Source of the DNA: Bog-532 sp963775825
Lineage (GTDB): Bacteria; Actinomycetota; Actinomycetes; Streptosporangiales; Streptosporangiaceae
Direction of reading: 5' to 3'
Assembly: GCA_963775825.1 (NCBI GenBank)
Contig: CAVZKY010000001.1
Location: 75,338-139,337, forward strand
DNA: 64,000 bases
The position numbers and the translations under genes were made by a program. Below, piece by piece: positions 42,825 through 51,827 of the stretch; within the stretch, counting starts at the first letter, position 1; the number at the start of each line of letters is the position of its first letter. Below the pieces are notes generated by a model, which searched no databases, was not told the DNA's origin, and was given only the letters and a program-made list of their open reading frames with translations.

Positions 42825-43015
42825 GTGGCGTTTTTTCGGCTGCCTGCCGCGTTCCGGCCGAAACAGGGGGGCACGCTCGATCGAACGCCATCTCCGTGGG
42901 ATCCCCGGTGACGGTGTTCGATAGGGTCTTGAAGGACGTAAGACTCTTGGGCGCCGCTGGCCGGCGGTCTTAAATCGGCCAAAGAACACACAGCGATGAC
43001 GAGGAGAACGGTGCT
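42825..43015. other. Leader region of the gap-pgk-tpiA operon
   Basis: The region is less GC-rich than its surroundings. A stem pairs TTCGGC (42835) with GCCGAA (42855-42861) after a T-run. GAGGAG lies ten bases before the gap GTG at 43016. I see no clear -35/-10 pair. Confidence 0.4.
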
Positions 43016-44050
43016 GTGACTATCCGCGTGGGCATCAACGGATTTGGCCGGATCGGCCGTAATTACTGGCGCGCCGCCAACGCCGAGGCCATCGGCATGG
43101 CGGGCCGCATTCCCCCAGGCGAGATCGAGATTGTCGCGGCCAATGACCTGACTGACCCGGCCACGCTGGCGCATCTGCTGAAGTACGACACCGTGCTGGG
43201 CACGCTCCCGCTGGACGTGTCCGTCTCCGCCGACGCGATCCGTGTCGGCGGCCAGTCCATCAAGGTGCTGGCCGAGCGTGACCCGGCCAAGCTGCCGTGG
43301 AAGGACCTCGGCGTCGACATCGTGCTCGAATCGACCGGCCGTTTCACCAAGGCCTCCGACGCGCGTCACCACCTCAACGCCGGCGCCAAGAAGGTCATCA
43401 TCTCCGCTCCGGCCAAGGAAGAGGACCTGACGGTCGTCCTGGGCGTGAACGACAGCGACTATGACCCCGCGAACCACCACATCATCTCCAACGCCTCCTG
43501 CACGACCAACTGCGTCGCGCCCATGGCGAAGGTGCTGCTGGAAAGCTTCGGCATCGTCAAGGGCCTGATGACGACGGTGCACGCCTACACCAACGACCAG
43601 GTCATCCTGGACTTCCCGCACAAGGACCTGCGCCGGGCCCGCGCCGCGGCGGTGAACATCATCCCGACCACCACGGGCGCCGCCAAGGCCACCGCCCTGG
43701 TCCTGCCGGAGCTCAAGGGCAAGCTCGACGGCATGGCGCTGCGCGTGCCGGTGCCGGACGGCTCGCTCGTCGACCTGGTCGTCCAGCTCAACCGCGAGGC
43801 GACCAAGGAAGAGGTCAACGCGGCCTTCCGGGCGGCCGCCGAGGGCCCGCTCAAGGGGGTCCTGTACTACACCGAGGACGCCATCGTCTCCTCCGATATC
43901 GTCGGCTCGCCGGCCTCCTGCACCTTCGACGCCTCGCTGACCATGACGTTCGGTGACCAGGTGAAGGTGCTCGGCTGGTACGACAACGAGTGGGGCTACT
44001 CCGCCCGGCTGGCCGACCTGACGGCGCTCATCGCGGCTCGGCTGTCGTAG
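43016..44050 (+). CDS. gap: Glyceraldehyde-3-phosphate dehydrogenase, type I
   Basis: A 344-residue NAD-dependent glycolytic enzyme. The nucleotide-binding start GINGFGRIGRNYWRAA, the catalytic SNASCTTNCVAPMAKVL and the C-terminal WYDNEWGYSARLADL are intact. A short insert near residue 27 (GMAGRIPPGEIE) is unusual versus Streptomyces Gap. The GTG start has GAGGAG. It heads a gap-pgk-tpiA cluster with two bases between gap and pgk, so all three are co-transcribed. A DasR-like operator lies in its promoter region. Confidence 0.96.
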   Translation: MTIRVGINGFGRIGRNYWRAANAEAIGMAGRIPPGEIEIVAANDLTDPATLAHLLKYDTVLGTLPLDVSVSADAIRVGGQSIKVLAERDPAKLPWKDLGVDIVLESTGRFTKASDARHHLNAGAKKVIISAPAKEEDLTVVLGVNDSDYDPANHHIISNASCTTNCVAPMAKVLLESFGIVKGLMTTVHAYTNDQVILDFPHKDLRRARAAAVNIIPTTTGAAKATALVLPELKGKLDGMALRVPVPDGSLVDLVVQLNREATKEEVNAAFRAAAEGPLKGVLYYTEDAIVSSDIVGSPASCTFDASLTMTFGDQVKVLGWYDNEWGYSARLADLTALIAARLS

Positions 44051-44052
44051 CG

Positions 44053-45294
44053 ATGAAGAGCATCGAGGACCTCCCGGTCAGCGGCCACCGGGTACTGCTG
44101 CGGGCTGACCTGAACGTACCGCTGGACCTGTCCGATCCTGAGCACCCGCGCATCACCGACGACGGCCGGATCCGGGCGAGCCTGCCGACGATCCAGAAGC
44201 TGATCGACCGCGGGGCCCGGGTGGTCATCGTGGCGCACCTGGGCCGGCCCAAGGGCGCCGACTATGCCGAGCGGGCCGCGGGCGGCCCGTCGCTGCGGCC
44301 GGTCGCGGCGCGGCTCGGCGAGCTGCTCGGCCGGCCCGTCGCCTTTGCCGCCGACGTGGTGGGGGCGGACGCCGCCCGGGTCGTGGCCCAACTCGGCGAC
44401 GGCGACGTCGCCCTGCTGGAGAACGTCCGCTTCGAACCCGCCGAGACGAGCAAAGATGACGCGGTTCGCGGCGACCTCGCCAGCCAGCTCGCGCTGTTCG
44501 GCGATTACTACGTGGGAGACGGCTTCGGTGCCGTGCACCGCAAGCACGCCAGCGTCTACGACGTGCCGCAGCGGCTGCCGCACGCCGCTGGCGACCTGGT
44601 GCGCGCCGAGGTCGAGGTGCTCGGCCGGCTGACCTCGGCAGCGGAACGGCCCTACATAGTGGTGCTGGGCGGCGCGAAGCCGTCGGACAAGCTCGCGGTG
44701 ATCGCAAACCTGCTCGACCGCGCCGACCGGATCCTCATCGGCGGCGGCATGGCCTACACGTTCCTCGCCGCCCAGGGCTATGAGGTCGGGCATTCCATGC
44801 TGGAAGCGGACAAGATCCCGCAGGTCACCGAGGTGATGGCGGAGGCTGAGCGGCAAGGCGTGGAACTCGTGCTGCCGGTCGACCTGGTCGCCGCCACGCA
44901 CTTCGCGCCGGACGCGGACCATGAGGTCGTCTCGACCAAGGACTTCCCGGCGGACCGGGAGGGCCTGGACATCGGCCCCGCCTCCCAGGAGCTGTTCGCC
45001 GAGAAGCTGGCCGACGCCAAGACGGTTTTCTGGAACGGCCCGGTAGGCGTGTTCGAGTTCCCCGCCTTCGCGGTCGGCACCCGGGCCCTGGCCGAGGCGA
45101 TTACCCGGGTCAACGGCCTCACCGTGGTCGGCGGGGGCGACTCCGCGGCCGCGGTCCGGTCCTTCGGCCTGCCGGATGACGCGTTCGGTCACATTTCCAC
45201 CGGCGGCGGCGCCAGCCTGGAGTATCTCGAAGGGCGCACGCTGCCCGGGTTGATCGCGCTGGAAGCCGACGACCCGAAGGCGAGCGCCCGATGA
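44053..45294 (+). CDS. pgk: Phosphoglycerate kinase
   Basis: A 413-residue two-domain kinase converting 1,3-bisphosphoglycerate and ADP to 3-phosphoglycerate and ATP. Motifs: RVLLRADLNVPLD, VVIVAHLGRPKG, NVRFEPAE, FGAVHRKHASV, VVLGGAKPSDKLAVI, FWNGPVGVFEF and GGGDSAAAVR. The ATG at 44053 begins two bases after the gap stop. Its stop overlaps the start of tpiA (ATGA). Length and motifs are normal. Confidence 0.96.
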   Translation: MKSIEDLPVSGHRVLLRADLNVPLDLSDPEHPRITDDGRIRASLPTIQKLIDRGARVVIVAHLGRPKGADYAERAAGGPSLRPVAARLGELLGRPVAFAADVVGADAARVVAQLGDGDVALLENVRFEPAETSKDDAVRGDLASQLALFGDYYVGDGFGAVHRKHASVYDVPQRLPHAAGDLVRAEVEVLGRLTSAAERPYIVVLGGAKPSDKLAVIANLLDRADRILIGGGMAYTFLAAQGYEVGHSMLEADKIPQVTEVMAEAERQGVELVLPVDLVAATHFAPDADHEVVSTKDFPADREGLDIGPASQELFAEKLADAKTVFWNGPVGVFEFPAFAVGTRALAEAITRVNGLTVVGGGDSAAAVRSFGLPDDAFGHISTGGGASLEYLEGRTLPGLIALEADDPKASAR

Positions 45295-46097
45295 GCGGCC
45301 GGGGCGAGCACAAGAACGGCCTGCCGCTGATGGCGGGCAACTGGAAGATGCACGAGAACCACCTGGAGGCCATCGCGCTGGTCCAGAAGCTCGCCTTCAC
45401 GCTGTCGGACAAGGATTTCGACGCCGTGGACGTCGCGGTGATGCCGCCGTTCACCGCGCTGCGCAGCGTGCAGACGCTGGTCGACGGGGATCGGCTGCGG
45501 ATCGCCTACGGTGCCCAGGACGTCTCCTCGCATCCGTCGGGCGCCTACACCGGCGAGGTGTCGGCGTCCATGCTGGCCAAGCTGGGCTGCGATTACGTCC
45601 TGTGCGGGCACTCCGAACGGCGCCAGCACCACCACGAGGACGACGCCTTGGTCAACGCCAAGGTCAAGATCGCGCTGGAGGCCGAGATCACGCCCATTCT
45701 CTGCGTCGGCGAGGCCCTGGAGGTCCGTCAGCAGGGGCGGCAGGTGGAACACTGCGTCAGTCAGGTGATCGGATCGCTGGCCGGCATCCCGGCCGAGCAG
45801 GTGGCCGGCATGGTGATCGCGTACGAGCCGATCTGGGCGATCGGTACCGGTGAGGTCGCCACGCCGACGGACGCCCAGGAGGCCTGCGCGGCAATCAGAG
45901 AGTACGTTTCTGCCGCTCACGGGCGCGAAACGGCCGCCAGTCTGCGTATCCTGTATGGCGGATCGGTAAAGTCAAGCAACATCGCGCCGATCATGGCGCA
46001 GCCGGATGTCAACGGTGCCCTCGTTGGCGGAGCCAGCCTCGACGCCGGTGAGTTTGCCAAGATCTGCCGATACGAGACGGACGACGCTGTTCGTTGA
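45291..46097 (+). CDS. tpiA: Triosephosphate isomerase
   Basis: A 268-residue TIM barrel. Motifs: LMAGNWKMHENHLEAI with the substrate Lys, VLCGHSERRQHH with the catalytic His, AYEPIWAIGTGEVATP with the Glu and loop 6, and GGSVKSSN. The C-terminal codons (DDAVR) and stop lie within the first unit of a tandem repeat array, so any slippage in the array starts inside this gene. The extra length over 250 residues is mostly at the N-terminus. The start overlaps pgk. Confidence 0.96.
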   Translation: MSGRGEHKNGLPLMAGNWKMHENHLEAIALVQKLAFTLSDKDFDAVDVAVMPPFTALRSVQTLVDGDRLRIAYGAQDVSSHPSGAYTGEVSASMLAKLGCDYVLCGHSERRQHHHEDDALVNAKVKIALEAEITPILCVGEALEVRQQGRQVEHCVSQVIGSLAGIPAEQVAGMVIAYEPIWAIGTGEVATPTDAQEACAAIREYVSAAHGRETAASLRILYGGSVKSSNIAPIMAQPDVNGALVGGASLDAGEFAKICRYETDDAVR

Positions 46098-46581
46098 CGG
46101 TCGTCACCTTCCAGCCGGTCCGCAGTGCTTAACCCGGGGGGCGACCCCCCGGACCCCCCGGGGGCGGACGACGCTGTTCGTTGACGGTCGTCACCTTCCA
46201 GCCGGTCCGCAGTGCTTAACCCGGGGGCGACCCCCCGGACCCCCCGGGGGCGGACGACGCTGTTCGTTGACGGTCGTCACCTTCCAGCCGGTCCGCAGTG
46301 CTTAACCCGGGGCGACCCCCCGGACCCCCCGGGGGCGGACGACGCTGTTCGTTGACGGTCGTCACCTTCCAGCCGGTCCGCAGTGCTTAACCCGGGGGGC
46401 GACCCCCCGGACCCCCCGGGGGCGGACGACGCTGTTCGTTGACGGTCGTCACCTTCCAGCCGGTCCGCAGTGCTTAACCCGGGGGGCGACCCCCCGGGGG
46501 CGGACGACGCTGTTCGTTGACGGTCGTCACCTTCCAGCCGGTCCGCAGTGCTTAACCCGGGGGGCGACCCCCCGGACCCCC
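46079..46581. repeat. Six tandem copies of a 78-87 base unit containing the tpiA 3' end and the GC hairpin
   Basis: Units start at 46081, 46168, 46254, 46339, 46426 and 46504. Each reads ACGACGCTGTTCGTTGACGG, then TCGTCACCTTCCAGCCGGTC, CGCAGTGCTTAACCC, a G-run, CGA and C-runs. Unit 1 overlaps the last codons and stop of tpiA. Copies differ almost only in G-run and C-run length; the fifth lacks one ACCCCCCGG block. Near-identity implies recent expansion. Confidence 0.93.
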
Positions 46582-46844
46582 GGTGCGGGGCTTCGCCCCG
46601 CGAGTACGGCGTTGTACGGCTTCGTCACGGCGGTACGGTGAGCTAAGACGTAGCTTTAGAAGGACGACCCCCCGGACCGCCAGGGGCGGCTCCGGCAGCT
46701 CACTGGCCCTGCGGGTCAGTTTCGCCGGGCCCGCAGTGCTAGCCGGAGGCGACCGCGGGACTCTCCGGTGCGGGGCTTCGCCGCGCGAGTCAGCGTTATA
46801 CGGCTTCGTCATGGCGGTACGGTGAGCTTAGACGTAGCTTTAGA
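46582..46844. repeat. Two direct repeats of about 78 bases upstream of secG
   Basis: Copies at 46582-46660 and 46767-46844 share GGTGCGGGGCTTCGCC, GCGAGT, TACGGCTTCGTCA-GGCGG, TACGGTGAGCT and AGACGTAGCTTTAGA. The second ends 24 bases before the secG start. Between them is a decayed hairpin element (near 46661) and another (near 46740). The promoter of secG may lie in the second copy. Confidence 0.75.
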
Positions 46845-46867
46845 CAGGGAAGAAGGAACGAGCGGCG

Positions 46868-47098
46868 ATGGTCATCGGAGTTTCGATCATCCTGATCATC
46901 ACTAGCCTGGTGATGGTGCTCTTGGTGCTGCTGCACAAGGGTAAGGGCGGCGGCCTGTCCGACATGTTCGGCGGCGGCGTGTCCTCCACGCTCGGTTCCT
47001 CCTCAGTGGTCGAGCGCAACCTGGACCGCATCACGATTTTCTTCGGAATTCTGTGGTTCGTCTGCATCATCGGCCTCAACCTGCTGATCATTCACTAA
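46868..47098 (+). CDS. secG: Preprotein translocase subunit SecG
   Basis: A 76-residue two-helix membrane protein of the Sec channel. Helix 1 (VSIILIITSLVMVLLVLLHK), the conserved loop GKGGGLSDMFGGG, and helix 2 (TIFFGILWFVCIIGLNLLII) fit SecG exactly. The ATG at 46868 follows GAAGGAACGAG. It lies in the usual actinobacterial position after tpiA, though here separated from it by a 770-base repeat field, so it probably has its own promoter. Confidence 0.95.
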   Translation: MVIGVSIILIITSLVMVLLVLLHKGKGGGLSDMFGGGVSSTLGSSSVVERNLDRITIFFGILWFVCIIGLNLLIIH

Positions 47099-47164
47099 GT
47101 AAGTTTTCCCTGGCGTCCTCCCGCACCGGACGTAACGCATGCGCGCTATATCAAGAGGTGATCT

Positions 47165-47500
47165 GTGAGCAGTGGCAACGCCATCCGCGGCAGCAGGGTA
47201 GGCGCTGGCCCTATGGGCGAGGCGGAACGCGGCGAGTCCGCACCTCGGGTCTGGGTGTCGTTCTGGTGCGCCAACCGGCACGAGACACGACCCAGCTTCG
47301 CGACCGACGCGGCCGTCCCGGACAGCTGGGAGTGCCCCCGGTGCGGGTACCCGGCGGGCCAGGATGAGCAGAACCCGCCGGCGCCGCCGCGGGTCGAGCC
47401 GTACAAGACCCACCTCGCGTACGTGAAGGAGCGGCGCAGCGACTCCGACGGCGCCGCCATCCTCGCCGAGGCCCTGGACCGGCTGCGCAAGGGCGCCTGA
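47165..47500 (+). CDS. rbpA: RNA polymerase-binding protein RbpA
   Basis: A 111-residue actinobacterial transcription factor that binds RNA polymerase and group 1/2 sigma factors and promotes open complexes. It has the basic N-terminal tail (IRGSRVGAGPMGEAERGE), the core with FWCANRHETRPSFA and WECPRCG for zinc, and the sigma-interacting end KTHLAYVKERRSDSDGAAILAEAL. The GTG start has AAGAGGTGAT at good distance. It follows secG as in Streptomyces. Confidence 0.95.
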   Translation: MSSGNAIRGSRVGAGPMGEAERGESAPRVWVSFWCANRHETRPSFATDAAVPDSWECPRCGYPAGQDEQNPPAPPRVEPYKTHLAYVKERRSDSDGAAILAEALDRLRKGA

Positions 47501-47573
47501 CCCGTGCGGCGCCGCAAGGGGTCGGCCGGGTTCCATCCCGTCGCCGGATTAACGGCGGGGGAGAGGGATCGGG

Positions 47574-48419
47574 ATGCAGCGTTTGCCGGAACGTCAGTAC
47601 GCGGCCGGTGGGCCGGCGCACAGCCGGGCCCGGCCGCGCCACCGTGGTCCTGCCACCCATGTGCGCTGGCTGGTCGCGCTGGGGGCCGCGTCCACCCTCA
47701 TCGGCGTGGGCCTCGTCATCGGCCTGGGCGGCCACCCGGCGTCCCGCGCGGCGCCGAAGGGCCACCCCCGGCAGGCGGCCGCCATCCTGGGCGCGGCTGA
47801 CCTCACCCAGTTCACGTTCCACCATCCACCGGTGGCGCCGCTGACGTCTGCCCCGGCGGCGACCTCCGCCAAGCCCTCGCCGCACGTCATGCGGGGCCAG
47901 GCCGCCAAGCCCGCCGCACCGTCCGCGGTCGCACAGGCCCCCGCAAAGCCCGTCACGGCCGCCGGGGCGCCGCAGCCTACCGCGGAGTATCAGACCCCCC
48001 GGGGGGCCAATCAGCTGGCCTGGTCCGAGGCCATCCTCAACGCGCTCGGGGATCCGCTGACCAGCGCGAACATCATCTCGATCGGCTACTGGATGCAGAA
48101 CGAGGCCGGCACCCCGCCCAGCGGCATCGTCGGGGCCAACAACCCGATCAACGTCAGCCAGCCGGGCTACGGAGGGTGGCCGATCAAGAGCGAAGGCAAC
48201 GGCTACAACCTGTACTCCTACCCGAGCCCGCAGGCCGGAATTCAGGCGCTGGTGGCCTACCTGACGCCCACCGGGTACCCGCAGATCCTGGCCGCCCTCA
48301 AGTCCGGGGCCGGGCTGTCCTCCCCGTCGCTGGGCGGGGAGCTGTCCGAGTACAGCGGCGGCGGCTACAGCACCATCCCGGACGCCTGGGGCGCCTCCCA
48401 GGGCAAGCCGCAAACCTGA
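47574..48419 (+). CDS. Secreted or membrane-anchored protein with C-terminal lysozyme-like domain
   Basis: A 281-residue protein: a basic N-terminus, one hydrophobic segment (about residues 31-51), an Ala/Pro-rich linker to about residue 140, and a C-terminal domain beginning with WSEAILNALGDPLTSANIIS. The segment IGYWMQNEAG, NNPINVSQPGYGGWP and YPSPQAGIQALVAYL resembles small actinobacterial and phage peptidoglycan hydrolase-like domains (WM.NEAG, NNPLN). The function is inferred only from that resemblance. It is transcribed alone after rbpA with a 73-base gap. Confidence 0.7.
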   Translation: MQRLPERQYAAGGPAHSRARPRHRGPATHVRWLVALGAASTLIGVGLVIGLGGHPASRAAPKGHPRQAAAILGAADLTQFTFHHPPVAPLTSAPAATSAKPSPHVMRGQAAKPAAPSAVAQAPAKPVTAAGAPQPTAEYQTPRGANQLAWSEAILNALGDPLTSANIISIGYWMQNEAGTPPSGIVGANNPINVSQPGYGGWPIKSEGNGYNLYSYPSPQAGIQALVAYLTPTGYPQILAALKSGAGLSSPSLGGELSEYSGGGYSTIPDAWGASQGKPQT

Positions 48420-48480
48420 CCGGAGCCGTCCTCGCGGGGCCGGTTCCTGCCGATGGTGGCGGCTTCCGGTGCTGGCTGGG

Positions 48481-49884
48481 TCAGTGCCGGAAGGACTCGC
48501 GGTTCTTCTCGTCGACCAGCGGGACGGGCGCGCGCGGGTTCTTCTCCAGCATTGTGACCTGCTCGTGAAGGTCGGTCAGCAGGCAGCCGGCCAGGTCCAT
48601 GCTGAAGCCGTTCTTGACCACGATCCGCAGCACCGCGGTGTCCTGCAGGTTCTCCGGGAACGTGTAGGCCGGCACCAGCCAGCCGCGGCCGCGCAGCCGC
48701 TCGGAGATGTCGAAGACCGAGTAACCGGTGACGCTGTCCTTGAGCTTGAACGCGAAGACCGGCAGCTCTTTGCCCTCCGACAGCAGCTCGAACGGGCCCA
48801 TCTTGGCGATCTGCGACGAGAGATAGACGGCGACCTCGTGGCAGGCCTGCTGTACCTCGCGGTAGCCCTCGAAGCCCAGCCGCAGGAAGTTGTAGTATTG
48901 CGCGATGACGTTGGAACCGGGCCGGGAGAAGTTCAGCGCGAACGTGGGCATCTTCCCGCCCAGGTAGTTGACGTAGAAGATGAGGTCGTCGGGCAGCGCG
49001 GACGGCTCCCGCCACACCACCCAGCCCACGCCCGGGTAGACCAGGCCGTACTTGTGGCCGGAGGCGTTGATGGACGCGACCCGCCGTACCCGGAAGTCCC
49101 AGTCAAGGAACGCGTGCAGGAAGGGGGCCACGAAGCCGCCCGAGGCCCCGTCGACGTGGATCGGGATATCGTGCCCCTTGCTCTGCTGCAACCGGTCCAG
49201 CGCGTCGCTGATCTCCTTGACCGGCTCGTAGCTGCCGTCCATCGTTGAGCCGAGGATGGCCACGACGCCGATCGTGTTCTCATCGCACTGGGCCACCGCG
49301 CCGTCCGCGGTCAGGTGCAGCCGGCCCTTCTCCATCGGCACCATCCGGGGCTCGATTTCCCAGTAGCGGCAGAACTTCTCCCAGCAGACCTGCACATTGG
49401 ACCCCATGACCAGGTTCGGCCGGGTCGCATCCTGATGGGCGGCCCGGCGCGCCTTGCGCCAGCGCCACAGCAGGGCCATCCCACCGAGCATGCACGCCTC
49501 GCTGGAGCCGGTGGTCGAGCAGCCGGCCGCGTTCCCGTCGGCCGGTGAGTGCCACAGGTGGGCCAGGATGTTCACGCAGCGCCGCTCGATCTCGGCCGTC
49601 TGCGGGTACTCGTCCTTGTCGATCATGTTCTTGTCGAAACACGAGGCCATCAGCCGTTCGGCCTCGGGCTCCATCCACGTGGTGACGAAGGTCGCGAGGT
49701 TGAGCCGGGCGTTGCCGTCCAGGATGAGCTCGTCCCGCACCACCTGCGCCGCCGTGCTCGGCTGCATGCTGTGCTCCGGGAGCCGGTAGCGGGGGATCTC
49801 CAGCCCTTTTTCCTGCACGTACACCGGGTTGATGTCGACGTCCCGCTCATCCTGGGACACGTCCACTTGCTTGTGCAGCGCCAC
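48481..49884 (-). CDS. gadB: Glutamate decarboxylase
   Basis: A 467-residue PLP enzyme that converts glutamate to GABA with proton consumption. The PLP lysine is in SINASGHKYGLVYPGVGW; TTGSSEACMLGGMALLWRWR and HVDGASGGFVAPFL are further active-site segments. The C-terminal FRH end with its His is like the pH-sensing tail of bacterial Gad proteins. The GTG at 49884 has GGGGAGC upstream; in-frame codons further up lack a site. No glutamate/GABA antiporter gene is adjacent. It is divergent from an ABC transporter. Likely role: acid tolerance or GABA metabolism. Confidence 0.92.
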   Translation of the reverse strand: MALHKQVDVSQDERDVDINPVYVQEKGLEIPRYRLPEHSMQPSTAAQVVRDELILDGNARLNLATFVTTWMEPEAERLMASCFDKNMIDKDEYPQTAEIERRCVNILAHLWHSPADGNAAGCSTTGSSEACMLGGMALLWRWRKARRAAHQDATRPNLVMGSNVQVCWEKFCRYWEIEPRMVPMEKGRLHLTADGAVAQCDENTIGVVAILGSTMDGSYEPVKEISDALDRLQQSKGHDIPIHVDGASGGFVAPFLHAFLDWDFRVRRVASINASGHKYGLVYPGVGWVVWREPSALPDDLIFYVNYLGGKMPTFALNFSRPGSNVIAQYYNFLRLGFEGYREVQQACHEVAVYLSSQIAKMGPFELLSEGKELPVFAFKLKDSVTGYSVFDISERLRGRGWLVPAYTFPENLQDTAVLRIVVKNGFSMDLAGCLLTDLHEQVTMLEKNPRAPVPLVDEKNRESFRH

Positions 49885-50045
49885 CGTCGGCTCCCCTGGT
49901 CTACGGACATCGGGTTCGGCAATCACGAGCCAGGCTATCGCCGGCCGTATCAACCGATCGGCTGACTCCCCGGTCCGCCGGAACGCGCCGGGAATCGGCC
50001 CGCCGGGCGATGCGGCGAACGGGTCCGGCCGCCGATGCTGGAAGC

Positions 50046-51773
50046 ATGCCAGTCATCGAGGTCAGTGAGCTGCACAAGGAGTACGGGCCGAAGGTCGCCG
50101 TCGATGACGTGTCGTTCACGGTGCAAGCCGGCGAGATCTTCGGCATCCTGGGGCCGAACGGGGCGGGGAAGACCACCACCGTGGAATCCGTCGTCGGCCT
50201 GCGCAAACCGGATCGCGGCCGGATCCGCGTGCTCGGCCTCGATCCGCGGCGAGATCACGACGAGCTGCGCGAGCTGGTCGGCGTCCAGCTGCAGCACAGC
50301 GAGCTGCCGGACAAGCTGCGGGTGACCGAGGCGCTCGACCTGTACGCCTCGTTCTACCGGCAGCCCGCGGACGCCGGAGAGCTGATCGACCGGCTCGGGC
50401 TCGGCGACCGGCGCGACGTCAGCTACGGCAAACTGTCCGGCGGCCAGAAGCAGCGGCTGTCGGTGGCGCTGGCCCTCATCGGCACCCCGAAGGTCGCCGT
50501 GCTGGACGAGCTCACCACCGGGCTGGACCCGGCCGCCCGCCGCGAGGTGTGGGGGCTGATCTCCGAGATCCGGGACACCGGGGTGACGATCCTGCTGGTC
50601 ACGCACTTCATGGAAGAGGCCGAGCGGCTGTGTGACCGGGTCGCCGTGATCGACAACGGCCGGGTGATCGCGACCGACACCCCCGGCGGCCTGGCCAGCC
50701 GGGCGGGCGGCGAGCAGTCCATCCGGTTCCGGGCGTCGGCGCCGCTGGACGATAACCTGCTGCGCCAGCTGCCCGAGGTGTCCACCGTCCGCCGCGACGG
50801 TGACCAGTTCACGGTCACCGGGAACGAAGAGGCCCTGCAGGCGGTCATCGGCGTGCTGATCCGGCACGGGGTCATCGCCCAGCACCTGCGGGTGGACCAG
50901 GCCAACCTGGACGATGCCTTCGTCGCGCTCACCACTCACGACCAGCTGACTACTCATGGCCGGCCTGACCAACGACCAGCCGGCTGCCTCGAGGGGATGA
51001 CCACGATGTCGCTTTCCGCAGTGATCCCGGCGCCCGGCCGCGCCTGGCGCCTGCTCGCGCTGACCGAGCTGAAACTCCTTGGCCGCACCCCGGCCGTGCT
51101 GTTCTGGGGCATCGGCTTTCCGGTCGTCGGCCTGATCGTGCTGGGCCTGATCCCCGGCACCGGCAAGCCGGTCAAGGCCTTCGGCGGCGCGAGCGTGCTG
51201 CAGACCTACCTGCCGATCATCCTCATCTTCATGATCGTGATGACGTCGGTGAACTTCCTGCCCTCGACCCTCGCCACCTACCGTGAGCGGGGCGTACTGC
51301 GCCGGATGTTCACCACCCCGGTCACCCCGCGGGCCCTGCTGACCGCGGACCTGGTGATCAACCTGGGCATCCAGATCGCCACGACGGCCCTGATCGTCAT
51401 CCTCGCCACCGGGGCGTTCACCGCCTCGATCGGGCAGCCGCTGGCCTTCATCGTGGCGTTCCTGCTGACCGCGGCGGCGGCCAGCACACTGGGGCTGCTG
51501 GTTGCCGCCGTGAGCTTCACCGCCAAGGCGGCCAATGCGCTGGGCGCGGTGCTGTTCTTCGTGCTGCTGTTCTTCTCCGGGCTGTGGCTGCCCCGGCCGG
51601 AGATGCCGGACTGGCTGCGCGGCGTCAGCGACGCCACCCCGATGGGGTCCGGTGTCCAGGCCATCGAGGACGCCCTCACCGGTCACTGGGCGTCCGGGCT
51701 CTACTTCGGCATCCTGGTGGCCTGGATCGTCGTGTGCGGCGTGCTGGCGGTCCGCTTCTTCCGGTGGGAATGA
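50046..51773 (+). CDS. ABC exporter, ATPase and ABC-2 permease in one polypeptide
   Basis: A 575-residue fusion. Residues 1-310 are an ATPase of the ABC-2 exporter type: GPNGAGKTTT, KLSGGQKQRLSVALAL, VAVLDELTTGLDPAA, VTHFMEEAERL. The usual DEPT reads DELT. A short linker (DQLTTHGRPDQRPAGCLEG) leads, at a Met-rich MTTMSLSA like a normal start, into a permease with six helices and SFTAKAANALG, FFSGLWLPRPEMP. In relatives these are usually two genes, so a lost stop is possible. It is followed by a NarL-type two-component pair, an arrangement typical of envelope- or antibiotic-responsive exporters. Confidence 0.82.
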   Translation: MPVIEVSELHKEYGPKVAVDDVSFTVQAGEIFGILGPNGAGKTTTVESVVGLRKPDRGRIRVLGLDPRRDHDELRELVGVQLQHSELPDKLRVTEALDLYASFYRQPADAGELIDRLGLGDRRDVSYGKLSGGQKQRLSVALALIGTPKVAVLDELTTGLDPAARREVWGLISEIRDTGVTILLVTHFMEEAERLCDRVAVIDNGRVIATDTPGGLASRAGGEQSIRFRASAPLDDNLLRQLPEVSTVRRDGDQFTVTGNEEALQAVIGVLIRHGVIAQHLRVDQANLDDAFVALTTHDQLTTHGRPDQRPAGCLEGMTTMSLSAVIPAPGRAWRLLALTELKLLGRTPAVLFWGIGFPVVGLIVLGLIPGTGKPVKAFGGASVLQTYLPIILIFMIVMTSVNFLPSTLATYRERGVLRRMFTTPVTPRALLTADLVINLGIQIATTALIVILATGAFTASIGQPLAFIVAFLLTAAAASTLGLLVAAVSFTAKAANALGAVLFFVLLFFSGLWLPRPEMPDWLRGVSDATPMGSGVQAIEDALTGHWASGLYFGILVAWIVVCGVLAVRFFRWE

Positions 51774-51827
51774 CGGCCCGGCGGGGAATGGCAAGATGAA
51801 CGTAGACGCCGGCGGGAGGAGGCCGAC

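Noticed and set aside
46079..46581. Possible CRISPR array in the six-copy repeat
   Set aside because: The units are contiguous and near-identical over 78-87 bases with no variable spacers, and no cas genes are present.
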